Of a stretch of 38,077 nucleotides of DNA, positions 8,543 through 15,870 are shown in pieces; position 1 is the stretch's first letter, and every line of letters starts with the position of its first letter. Source of the DNA: Flavobacteriales bacterium (lineage in GTDB: Bacteria > Bacteroidota > Bacteroidia > Flavobacteriales_F > PHOS-HE28); the NCBI GenBank assembly GCA_016787995.1, contig JAEUTB010000149.1, positions 1 to 38,077 on the forward strand, in the 5' to 3' direction. The notes under the pieces are model-generated. The model was given only the letters and a program-made list of their open reading frames with translations, had not been told where the DNA came from and did no database searches. The translations under genes and the position numbers were made by a program.

Positions 8543-8961
8543 CACTACGCTTTCGCGAGTAGCTTGACAAGACAGATGGACTGGTCTCTAGCAAATGACC
8601 TGCGGCAGTGCATGCCCCACCAAAAGAACTTAACGCAGGTCGATCGGTGTCCGCAATATCCTATCCAACCAGCAAAAACACCCGTATCAGCTTGGGCATC
8701 AATTGCACCTCTACCAACTTACAAGGGCACCGCACATCACAAAAAAACCAACATTGCCCAGGAAGGGCCTAGACACCCCTTCTCCGAGCCCTTGGGGGTA
8801 ATATGGAGGTCGGAGTATCCAGGGCCAGCGATCGCGCGCCTGGCCGCAATTCTAGAGGCCTTACTATTCCTTTGATTTTCAATGCATTAGGGCCCTTCCA
8901 CCGCTTTGCCCGGTCTTTTGGGCCAGCCGGACAGCTACATTCCAACTGGGACTTTCATCAC

Positions 8962-8992
8962 TTGATCGGCCGGTGAACTGCGCTTACCTTTG
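8962..8992 (+). promoter_or_regulatory. promoter of the ALDH7 dehydrogenase gene
   Basis: A -33 TTG (8962-8964) and an exact -7 box TACCTTTG (8985-8992) are separated by 20 bp, the classical Bacteroidota arrangement. The box ends 20 bp before the ATG at 9013. Confidence 0.65.
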
Positions 8993-9012
8993 CGGCCCCA
9001 AAAATCATCCTC

Positions 9013-10572
9013 ATGATCTCTGCCCAGACCGCGACCGATCGGATAGCAGCAACGCTAAGGAACCTTGGAGTGGACCAGACCACTTCCGGTGTAAGCACGG
9101 GAAACACATGGGCGAAGGGCCAAGGTGAAACGCTCGAGAGCTACAGCCCGGTGGATGGGGCGCTCATTGGCACCATTAGGTCCGCCTCCAAAGCAGAATA
9201 TGAGGCCGCTGTACTTGCTGCCCAAACAGCCTACCTGGAGTGGCGCACGTGGCCAGCACCCAAGCGCGGTGAAGTGGTCCGCCAATTCGGGGAGGCTTTG
9301 CGCCAACACAAGGCGGACCTCGGAAAGCTGGTCAGCTATGAAATGGGCAAGAGCTACCAGGAAGGCCTCGGTGAGGTGCAGGAGATGATCGACATCTGTG
9401 ACTTTGCTGTTGGTCTTTCCCGCCAGTTGCACGGACTTACGATGCACAGCGAACGTCCGGACCATCGCATGTATGAGCAGTGGCATCCCATCGGACTTGT
9501 CGGCATCATCAGTGCATTCAACTTCCCCGTGGCTGTTTGGAGTTGGAACACCGCGCTGGCTTGGGTCTGCGGCGATGTTTGTCTTTGGAAACCCAGCGAA
9601 AAGGCCCCTCTGTGCAGCGTGGCTTGTCAGCACATCATCGCCGAGGTGTTCGAACGCAACGGGGTTCCCGAAGGGGTTTCCGTGCTCATCAATGGCGGCC
9701 GGGAAATAGGGGAGTGGATGAGCCACGACGAACGCATCCCGTTGGTCAGCGCCACCGGAAGCACGCGGATGGGCAAAGCCGTAGGTGCGGCGGTCGGTCA
9801 GCGGTTGGGACGCTCCCTCCTGGAACTAGGCGGCAATAACGCGATCATCATCAGCGACAAAGCGGACCTCGATATGTCCTTGATCGGATGCGTCTTCGGA
9901 GCCGTGGGGACCGCTGGTCAACGCTGCACCTCGACAAGGCGCCTGATCATCCATGATTCGGTGTACGAGGCATTCAAGCAGAAGCTGGTCAAGGCCTACG
10001 GTCAATTGCGCATCGGCGATCCATTGGATGAAAGCAACCACGTTGGACCACTGATCGATGCACAGGCCGTGGCCACCTACCAAAAGGCCCTGAAGGCGGC
10101 CGTTGATCAAGGGGCAACCCTGCTCGTGGAGGGGGGGCTGGTCTCCGGCCCCGGCTATGAAAGCGGCTGCTATGTGAAGCCGGCCATCGTTGAAGCGGAA
10201 CCGGACATGCGCATCGTGCAGGAGGAAACCTTCGCGCCGATCCTCTATCTCTTGCGGTACAGCGGTGGTGTCCACGAAGCCATCGCCATCCAGAACGGGG
10301 TAAAGCAAGGGCTCAGCAGCGCGATCATGACGCTTGACCTTCGCGAAGCAGAACGCTTCTTGAGCGCCGCGGGAAGCGATTGTGGCATCGCCAACGTGAA
10401 CATCGGCACCAGTGGAGCGGAGATCGGCGGTGCGTTCGGTGGGGAGAAGGAGACCGGAGGGGGTCGTGAAAGCGGCAGCGACGCTTGGAAGGCCTATATG
10501 CGCCGACAAACGAACACGATCAACTACGGCACCAAACTTCCGCTGGCACAGGGCATCAAGTTCGACCTGTAG
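9013..10572 (+). CDS. aldehyde dehydrogenase, ALDH7 / aminoadipate-semialdehyde dehydrogenase type
   Basis: This 519-residue NAD-dependent aldehyde dehydrogenase belongs to the ALDH7A1 (antiquitin) branch, which oxidises alpha-aminoadipate semialdehyde in lysine breakdown. The resemblance is long and specific: EVQEMIDICDFAVGLSRQLH, then GIISAFNFPVAVWSWNTALAW. The general base Glu271 sits in LLELGGNN, and the nucleophile Cys305 in GTAGQRCTSTRR. The C-terminal GGAFGGEKETGGGRESGSD contributes to the ALDH7 substrate pocket. It is cytosolic, with no signal peptide. A canonical promoter precedes it and no other lysine-catabolic gene is adjacent, so it appears to be a single-gene unit. Other semialdehyde substrates cannot be excluded. 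Confidence 0.93.
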   Translation: MISAQTATDRIAATLRNLGVDQTTSGVSTGNTWAKGQGETLESYSPVDGALIGTIRSASKAEYEAAVLAAQTAYLEWRTWPAPKRGEVVRQFGEALRQHKADLGKLVSYEMGKSYQEGLGEVQEMIDICDFAVGLSRQLHGLTMHSERPDHRMYEQWHPIGLVGIISAFNFPVAVWSWNTALAWVCGDVCLWKPSEKAPLCSVACQHIIAEVFERNGVPEGVSVLINGGREIGEWMSHDERIPLVSATGSTRMGKAVGAAVGQRLGRSLLELGGNNAIIISDKADLDMSLIGCVFGAVGTAGQRCTSTRRLIIHDSVYEAFKQKLVKAYGQLRIGDPLDESNHVGPLIDAQAVATYQKALKAAVDQGATLLVEGGLVSGPGYESGCYVKPAIVEAEPDMRIVQEETFAPILYLLRYSGGVHEAIAIQNGVKQGLSSAIMTLDLREAERFLSAAGSDCGIANVNIGTSGAEIGGAFGGEKETGGGRESGSDAWKAYMRRQTNTINYGTKLPLAQGIKFDL

Positions 10573-10604
10573 GTCGGGCTCCCAAGGCTCCCGGACATTC
10601 CCTC

Positions 10605-10634
10605 TTGGCCACTCCGGGCATCCGGGTATATTCG
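10605..10634 (+). promoter_or_regulatory. candidate promoter of the TlpA-like lipoprotein gene, very short leader
   Basis: A -33 TTG (10605-10607) and a -7 box TATATTCG (10627-10634) are 19 bp apart. The box ends only 9 bp before the chosen ATG at 10644, so the transcript would be almost leaderless. Confidence 0.5.
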
Positions 10635-10643
10635 CATCGCATC

Positions 10644-11915
10644 ATGTCTTTCGGATCGCGGGCCGCTGCAGCCTGTCTCTACCTCGCCTTGATCGGCTGC
10701 ACGGACCAACCGGCATTGGCTCCTGTTCCGCGCGCAGGTGTCTGGCGTATGGTGTTGGACCTGGGTGAACACAAGCTGCCGTTCCAGATCGACCTACAAC
10801 GCAAGGACAGCCTTTCCTGGGTGGCGAACATCCACAATGCCTCGGAGACCATCGGTGTTCATGATATCGAGCTGCGCGGCGACAGCTTCCTGATGCGTAT
10901 GCCCCTTTTCGACTCCGAGTTCAAGGGTGTCGTCGAGAATGACAGCACCATCTCGGGTCATTGGCACAACTACCTCAAAGGGCCCGATTACCGCATACCC
11001 TTCGTGGCACATGCTGGCCAAGCAGAGCGCTTTGGAGCTGCACCGAGCCCCTCAGGCGCCTTCGGTGGTACATGGGAGGTCCACTTCAGCAAAGGCTCAG
11101 CAGAGGCCTATGATGCCATTGGTGTATTCGATCAGGATAAAGACGGACTGCTCAGCGGCACATTCTTGACCGAGACCGGAGACTACCGGTTCCTCGAAGG
11201 CTCCGTGGCCAAGGATTCGCTTCGCCTATCCTGTTTCGATGGGTCGCATGCCTTCCTCTTCAAGGGAGCCCTTCAGGGCGACAGCATAGTCGGCGGATTC
11301 TGGAGCGGAACGCATTGGACTGAACCGTGGGTAGCCTATCGTAACCCGGACTTCCACCTCAGGGACCCGGATTCCTTGACATTCTTGAAGGAGGGACACG
11401 ATATGGCCGACGTCGCCTTCCCCGACCTGGAAGGGAACATGATCTCTACACATGACGACCGCTTCAAGGGCAAGGTGCTCATGCTACAGGTCATGGGAAG
11501 TTGGTGCCCCAACTGCGTGGATGAGACGGTGCTCCTGAAGCAATTGCACGCCGACTACGCGGGTCAAGGTCTTGAGGTGGTGGCGCTGGCGTTCGAGAAA
11601 TACGAAGAAGAGGCCCGAGCGATAGCGGGTCTGAAACGCTTCAAACGCGCAATGGGAGTGGAGTACCCCATCGTATATGGAGGATCGGCCGCGAAAGAGA
11701 ACGCTTCGGAGAAATTGCCTTTCCTGGATCACATCATGAGCTATCCTACGTGCATCTTCGTGGACCGCAATGGCAAAGTGCGTCGTATCCGGACCGGTTT
11801 CTACGGACCTAGCACAGGTGAGCATTACACCAACTATACCCGAGGGTTGAGGACCTTCATCGAGCAGCTTCTTCAGGAAGAGCCGGAACCTATGCCCCTT
11901 GCGACGAAGGGGTGA
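10644..11915 (+). CDS. TlpA/redoxin-family thioredoxin-like lipoprotein
   Basis: The protein is a membrane-anchored thioredoxin-fold protein of the TlpA/ResA type. I chose ATG 10644 (423 residues) because it starts a lipoprotein signal with lipobox LIGC; an upstream in-frame start would run back into the ALDH gene. Residues about 30-250 form a beta-rich N-terminal domain like the one commonly found before TlpA domains in Bacteroidota. The redoxin domain follows, with active site WCPNC at about 287-291 and the cis-Pro segment near SYPTCIFVDRNGKVRRI. It probably handles disulfide reduction in the periplasm. The gene ends with no spacer against the convergent M28 peptidase gene (TGA directly followed by TCA). 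Confidence 0.88.
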   Translation: MSFGSRAAAACLYLALIGCTDQPALAPVPRAGVWRMVLDLGEHKLPFQIDLQRKDSLSWVANIHNASETIGVHDIELRGDSFLMRMPLFDSEFKGVVENDSTISGHWHNYLKGPDYRIPFVAHAGQAERFGAAPSPSGAFGGTWEVHFSKGSAEAYDAIGVFDQDKDGLLSGTFLTETGDYRFLEGSVAKDSLRLSCFDGSHAFLFKGALQGDSIVGGFWSGTHWTEPWVAYRNPDFHLRDPDSLTFLKEGHDMADVAFPDLEGNMISTHDDRFKGKVLMLQVMGSWCPNCVDETVLLKQLHADYAGQGLEVVALAFEKYEEEARAIAGLKRFKRAMGVEYPIVYGGSAAKENASEKLPFLDHIMSYPTCIFVDRNGKVRRIRTGFYGPSTGEHYTNYTRGLRTFIEQLLQEEPEPMPLATKG

Positions 11916-13442
11916 TCAGGGTTCGATCGGCTTATCCACCGCGATCCGTTCCTCTTGGTTCGCTAGGATCCACGCCGTATGAAAGGCGAGTAGGATACGC
12001 TGGTGGAGCAATCCGATATCGATCTTCTCCACGTCGTCGCCAGGCTGGTGGTAGTCTTCGTGGATCCCGCTGAAATAGAACAGACTGGGTATGCCTTTTC
12101 GAGCGAAGTTGTAATGATCACTGCGGTAGTAGAAGCGATTCGGATCCGACTCCGCGTTGAACGTATAGTCCAGCGTTAGCTTGCTGTATAGGCTATTGGC
12201 CTTCTCGTTGGCTTCGTGCAAACCAGTGCTCAGCCGGTCGCTTCCGATCACATAGATGTACGGCTCAGAATCCGCGTGGGCACTATCCCGCCTCCCGATC
12301 ATATCGATGTTGAGGTCAGCGACCGTATTGGCCAAGGGAAAGACCGGGTGCTCACTGTAGTACCGCGAGCCGAGAAGTCCTTTCTCTTCACCGCTCACGG
12401 GCATCACCAACACGCTTCTCCGCGGACCCTGGCCAGCAGCCTTCGCCATGGCGAACGCCTCGGCGATCTCGATCATGGCCACCGTGCCTGTACCATCGTC
12501 ATCGGCTCCGTTGTACACCACGCCATCCTCCACGCCCACATGGTCATAATGCGCGGTCAGTACCACCAACTCGTCCTTTTTGTCCGTGCCTTCGATGTAG
12601 GCGAGGACGTTCTCCGTCGTCAACCGCTGTTCGGCCGCTTCTACTGCCAAGCGGATATCCACTGGTACGGCGTGCATGCGCTTCTTCTTCCTCAATTTGA
12701 CAAGCGAGTGTTCACCGAGGAGTTCCTGCATCGCCTGCGCATCCACCAGGATGATCTGCGTGGTGCCATTGCCTCTCTCTGTCTTCTTCACCTGCTCCGC
12801 CAAGCGCATTTGCGACCCCCTCAAATGCATATGCGGGATCATTGCGCCGAGATCATCCACCGCGACCAACACCAACCGTGCACCAGCCTTGCGGAACTCG
12901 TCCGAACGGTCCCGGAGCCCCTCGAGCAGCCCAGGAAACTCCCCCAGACTATTCCCATCCATCAATACATCCTTGCCCACAAGACTACTCGCCACAGGCT
13001 TGACCTTGTACGGGACGAATGTCAATAAGTCCACTTGACGATCAGAGGTCAAGCGCTCCTGGAAGTTCACCAACTCCTTTCCATGGCGGTAGACGCGGCC
13101 CCCCTTTACCAAGGAAATGGTCCCTGAGCGCTCCTCGATGACCTCGAATGGCTGGAAGTAGCCCTCTACGATAGCCGCCGGATCCTGGGGCACCACCTGC
13201 GGTATACCCGCCTGCACGAATGCTTCCTTCAGATAGGCAGCTGCCATTTTCTGGCCTTCCTTGCCCGTATCGCGGCCTTGGTAGGCATCGCTGGCGATGA
13301 TGGTGAGGTGCTCCAGTAACTCCGATCCCGTTATGGTGCTGGCGAAACGAAGCGCGACGGAATCCACTTGGGCAACGGTACACGTGGTCAGTAGCGATGC
13401 TCCGATGACCGTACAAAGGGTGCGGATCGATGTCATCATCAC
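11916..13442 (-). CDS. secreted M28 family zinc aminopeptidase
   Basis: This exported peptidase of 508 residues has a signal peptide (cleavage near TCTVAQ, residue 25) and a C-terminal two-zinc M28 domain. The ligand set is present in order: His in TAHYDHVG, Asp in GADDDGTG, the catalytic Glu-Glu in SGEEKGLLG, Asp in LNIDMIGR, and His in HEDYHQPGDD. A protease-associated-like insertion occupies the middle (about 130-260). It would release N-terminal amino acids from peptides outside the inner membrane. It overlaps the upstream rpiB gene by four bases (13439-13442), so the two are co-transcribed even though their functions are unrelated. It is convergent with the TlpA-like gene with no intergenic DNA. 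Confidence 0.92.
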   Translation of the reverse strand: MMMTSIRTLCTVIGASLLTTCTVAQVDSVALRFASTITGSELLEHLTIIASDAYQGRDTGKEGQKMAAAYLKEAFVQAGIPQVVPQDPAAIVEGYFQPFEVIEERSGTISLVKGGRVYRHGKELVNFQERLTSDRQVDLLTFVPYKVKPVASSLVGKDVLMDGNSLGEFPGLLEGLRDRSDEFRKAGARLVLVAVDDLGAMIPHMHLRGSQMRLAEQVKKTERGNGTTQIILVDAQAMQELLGEHSLVKLRKKKRMHAVPVDIRLAVEAAEQRLTTENVLAYIEGTDKKDELVVLTAHYDHVGVEDGVVYNGADDDGTGTVAMIEIAEAFAMAKAAGQGPRRSVLVMPVSGEEKGLLGSRYYSEHPVFPLANTVADLNIDMIGRRDSAHADSEPYIYVIGSDRLSTGLHEANEKANSLYSKLTLDYTFNAESDPNRFYYRSDHYNFARKGIPSLFYFSGIHEDYHQPGDDVEKIDIGLLHQRILLAFHTAWILANQEERIAVDKPIEP

Positions 13443-13870
13443 GATAGCTCGATCTTCTCCACCCGGCGCTGATGGCGCCCACCTTCGAACCGGGCCTCCA
13501 GGAAGGCCTCCACGATAAGTTCGGCTTCACCTGCACTGATGAACCGCGCTGGAAGCGCCAGAACGTTCGCATCATTGTGCTCTCGTGCAAGCTTGGCCAC
13601 CTCGGCTGTCCAAGCCAAAGCGGAGCGCACACCTGGGTGTCTATTGGCACTGATATTCACTCCATTACCACTTCCGCAGATCACGATCCCCAACGTGCCA
13701 TCCTCTTTGAGCACACCTTGTGCAACGGCGTGCGCGAAGTCCGGGTAATCCACGCTATCCTTCACATGCGTGCCCTTATCCGTGACCTCATGGCCCAAAG
13801 CCCTTAGGTGATCCTTCAACAGATGCTTCAAGTCGAAGCCCGCATGGTCGCTGCCAATGAGGATGTGCAT
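13439..13870 (-). CDS. rpiB: ribose 5-phosphate isomerase B
   Basis: RpiB interconverts ribulose 5-phosphate and ribose 5-phosphate in the cytosolic pentose phosphate pathway. The 143-residue length fits. SDHAG at residues 7-11, DYPDFA at 41-46, and the catalytic Cys65 in IVICGSGNGVNISANRH are all family landmarks. It is the first gene of a two-gene unit with the M28 peptidase. Its stop overlaps the peptidase start by four bases. A TAnnTTTG box on the minus strand lies 20 bp upstream. Related LacA/B-type or allose 6-phosphate isomerases are less likely given the absence of sugar-specific neighbours. Confidence 0.95.
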   Translation of the reverse strand: MHILIGSDHAGFDLKHLLKDHLRALGHEVTDKGTHVKDSVDYPDFAHAVAQGVLKEDGTLGIVICGSGNGVNISANRHPGVRSALAWTAEVAKLAREHNDANVLALPARFISAGEAELIVEAFLEARFEGGRHQRRVEKIELS

Positions 13871-13889
13871 GATCGATCAAGATGGGTCG

Positions 13890-13897
13890 CAAAGATA
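13890..13897 (-). promoter_or_regulatory. -7 box of the rpiB operon
   Basis: On the minus strand this reads TATCTTTG, an exact TAnnTTTG, 20 bp before the rpiB ATG. No clear -33 TTG was found. Confidence 0.5.
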
Positions 13898-14200
13898 CCG
13901 TAAGGGCGATCTGACGATCGGATCGTTGGATCGCGTTCGCAGGTGTGGATATCCAGGGGTAACATTCCGGTAGTGTGAATAACGCCTGCCGCCTTAACAA
14001 GAAGGAGCGGATCTCCAAATCGGGTTGTCGATCGATCTGCACCGGAAACCCACGATCAGCAAGCCAGGAATGGTCGTTCTCTTTTCAACATCGGTAGAAC
14101 GGATCTGTCATCAACGATCGTTCATACCGAGCAAGAAGTACCTGAACACGAAAGTGATGCGAACTTCGCTCCTTATCGGGATCGTTCATCAACGGTGCGC

Positions 14201-14208
14201 TAATTTTG
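14201..14208 (+). promoter_or_regulatory. -7 box of the MORN-repeat gene
   Basis: TAATTTTG is an exact TAnnTTTG box inside the 430-bp gene-free stretch 13871-14303. It implies a leader of about 90 bases before ATG 14304. Apart from this, the rpiB box and the palindrome at 14277, nothing else was recognised in the stretch. Confidence 0.45.
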
Positions 14209-14276
14209 ATAACCGGAACCCGCAAGTCGCCGGGCATTCGATCATCAACAGATCCAACCGACCATACTATATCATC

Positions 14277-14291
14277 AACCTTTTAAAGGTT
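14277..14291. repeat. 15-bp palindrome just before the MORN-repeat gene
   Basis: AACCTTT-T-AAAGGTT is a perfect 7-bp inverted repeat around one base, 12 bp before ATG 14304. It lies downstream of the candidate -7 box, so it could be an operator or could affect translation. Confidence 0.4.
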
Positions 14292-14303
14292 AAACAGAAA
14301 TAC

Positions 14304-15836
14304 ATGAAGAGTTGGTTGAAGACGTTGGTCGTAGTGCTTGCATGCCTTCAAGCTGTGTTCGGTGCAGCACAGACGGATAGCCTGCATCGCTATTACCATC
14401 CGAACGGGCAGGTGGCCAGCGAAGGTGCCTTGATCAATGGTAAACCCGAAGGGCAATGGCGCAATTATTACGATACGGGGGTTCTCCGCAGTGAGGGTGT
14501 CAGACGCGAGCTCTTATTGGAAGGCGTGTGGAAGTTCTACGACACGAAAGGAAGACTGGCCAGCTCGATCACCTATATGGGCGACAAGAAGAACGGGCCT
14601 GCGCTGAAGTACGATTCCACGGGAGTTCTGCTGGCAGAAGAAGTGTTCGTGGATGACCTTCGGGAAGGCGTGGCCAAGTACTACCATGTCAATGGGGTGC
14701 TGCATAAGGAGGTTCCTTTCAAAGCCGGCAAAGAAGAGGGTAGGGGTTACGAGTATGCCGAGGATGGGCGCATCATCTCCTTGCTGCAATATGGTGCGGG
14801 TCTGTTGCGCAAGCGTGAGGATATCAACCGTGTGGACGCCATGGGTCTGAAACAAGGCCCATGGAAAGAGTTCCATGCGAACGGAAAGGTCAAGTGGGAA
14901 GGTACTTACGTGGATGGTGAGCGCCAGGGTCTTTTCAAGGAGTACGATGCGCGTGGAAGTCTGAAGGACATGGTGAAGTTCGATAACGGGGTGAAGGACG
15001 AACAGGCTTCCCAAGCACAGATGCTGGACATCAAACGCACGTACCACCCCAACGGTAAGGTGGCCAGTATGGGCAGTTACTCCAGGACAGGCAAGAAGGA
15101 GGGGCTCTTCCGCGATTTCAATGAGAAGGGAGAGGCCACAACGGCTAGCATTTACGCCAGTGATCAACTACTGAGTCAGGGAACCGTGAATGATGTAGGT
15201 GCCTTGGAAGGCGAGTGGACCGAATTCTACATCACCGGCGAGAAGCGTGCACAAGGAAGCTACAAGGCAGGCAAGAAAGAAGGGGATTGGACCTTTTTCC
15301 ACCGCGCTGGTGGCGTAGAGCAGAAAGGCAAGTACCAGAACGGCCTACCGCAGGGGACCTGGGTCTGGTACTATGAGGACGGCAAGAAACACCGCGAGGA
15401 GCTCTACCGGAAAGGCAAGGAGGATGGAGCATCCGTGGAATATGACGAGGAGGGCAATGTGATCGTTCAGGGTGACTACATCGACGGCCTAAAGGACGGT
15501 AAGTGGTTCTACAAGGTCGGCGACCACCAGGAAGAAGGAGTGTACAAGGACGATCTGAAGGATGGCGAGTGGGTGTACACCTACGACAACGGGAAGAAGT
15601 ACTTCGTGGGTTCGTTCCTGAACGGAGAGCCCAATGGCAAACACAAATGGTATCATCCCAATGGCCAGTTGAAACTGGAAGGGAGGTATAGCCTCGGACT
15701 GGAACAAGGTGATCACATCCACTACAACGAACAGGGTATCCCCGTCACCGTGGTGAAGTTCAAGGATGGTGCGGAGATCAAGATCGATGGGGAGCGTATA
15801 CCCGCACCGTATACGATAGACGATATCACTCCTTGA
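14304..15836 (+). CDS. secreted MORN_2/YwqK-type repeat protein
   Basis: The product is a 510-residue exported protein built almost entirely of tandem repeats of roughly 23 residues. Typical units are YYHPNGQVASEGALINGKPE, then FHANGKVKWEGTYVDGERQG and YHPNGQLKLEGRYSLGLEQG. This is the MORN_2 repeat pattern that databases label YwqK-family antitoxin, although no toxin gene is nearby and that label should not be taken as function. I chose ATG 14304 because it starts a signal peptide (MKSWLKTLVVVLACLQAVFGAAQ); the open frame upstream is noncoding. It is followed after 34 bp by the histidine kinase on the same strand. A surface or periplasmic binding or scaffold role is a guess. Confidence 0.85.
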   Translation: MKSWLKTLVVVLACLQAVFGAAQTDSLHRYYHPNGQVASEGALINGKPEGQWRNYYDTGVLRSEGVRRELLLEGVWKFYDTKGRLASSITYMGDKKNGPALKYDSTGVLLAEEVFVDDLREGVAKYYHVNGVLHKEVPFKAGKEEGRGYEYAEDGRIISLLQYGAGLLRKREDINRVDAMGLKQGPWKEFHANGKVKWEGTYVDGERQGLFKEYDARGSLKDMVKFDNGVKDEQASQAQMLDIKRTYHPNGKVASMGSYSRTGKKEGLFRDFNEKGEATTASIYASDQLLSQGTVNDVGALEGEWTEFYITGEKRAQGSYKAGKKEGDWTFFHRAGGVEQKGKYQNGLPQGTWVWYYEDGKKHREELYRKGKEDGASVEYDEEGNVIVQGDYIDGLKDGKWFYKVGDHQEEGVYKDDLKDGEWVYTYDNGKKYFVGSFLNGEPNGKHKWYHPNGQLKLEGRYSLGLEQGDHIHYNEQGIPVTVVKFKDGAEIKIDGERIPAPYTIDDITP

Positions 15837-15870
15837 CCACGCTCAGCCCCGACTTCTGTAAGTTCGTGGC

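Larger units (their letters stand above)
8120..9012. other. gene-poor interval of about 0.9 kb after mnmG
   Basis: No convincing gene is seen here. The longest frames (8330-8875 plus, 8156-8374 minus) have no recognisable domain and lack the G/C-rich third positions of neighbouring genes. The interval holds the third parS-like site (8480), an inverted repeat of ATCCACGAT (8514-8542), a TTATCAACC next to it (8500-8508), a tRNA T-arm-like string on the minus strand (8323-8338), and the promoter of the next gene at its right end. By eye it is poorer in GC than the flanks. An origin-associated or centromeric role is possible but not shown, and consensus DnaA boxes are absent. Confidence 0.5.

Noticed and set aside
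8330-8875. 181-codon open frame in the gene-poor interval
   Set aside because: No signal, domain or repeat pattern; third positions are not G/C-rich as in neighbours; it reads through parS-like site 3 and the inverted repeat.
11933-11941. TTATCCACC as a DnaA box
   Set aside because: Isolated, inside the end of the M28 peptidase coding sequence, with no companion boxes.
14304-15836. Toxin-antitoxin system suggested by the YwqK-family antitoxin label
   Set aside because: No toxin gene adjoins it; the protein is a long exported MORN_2 repeat array, for which the label is a naming artefact.
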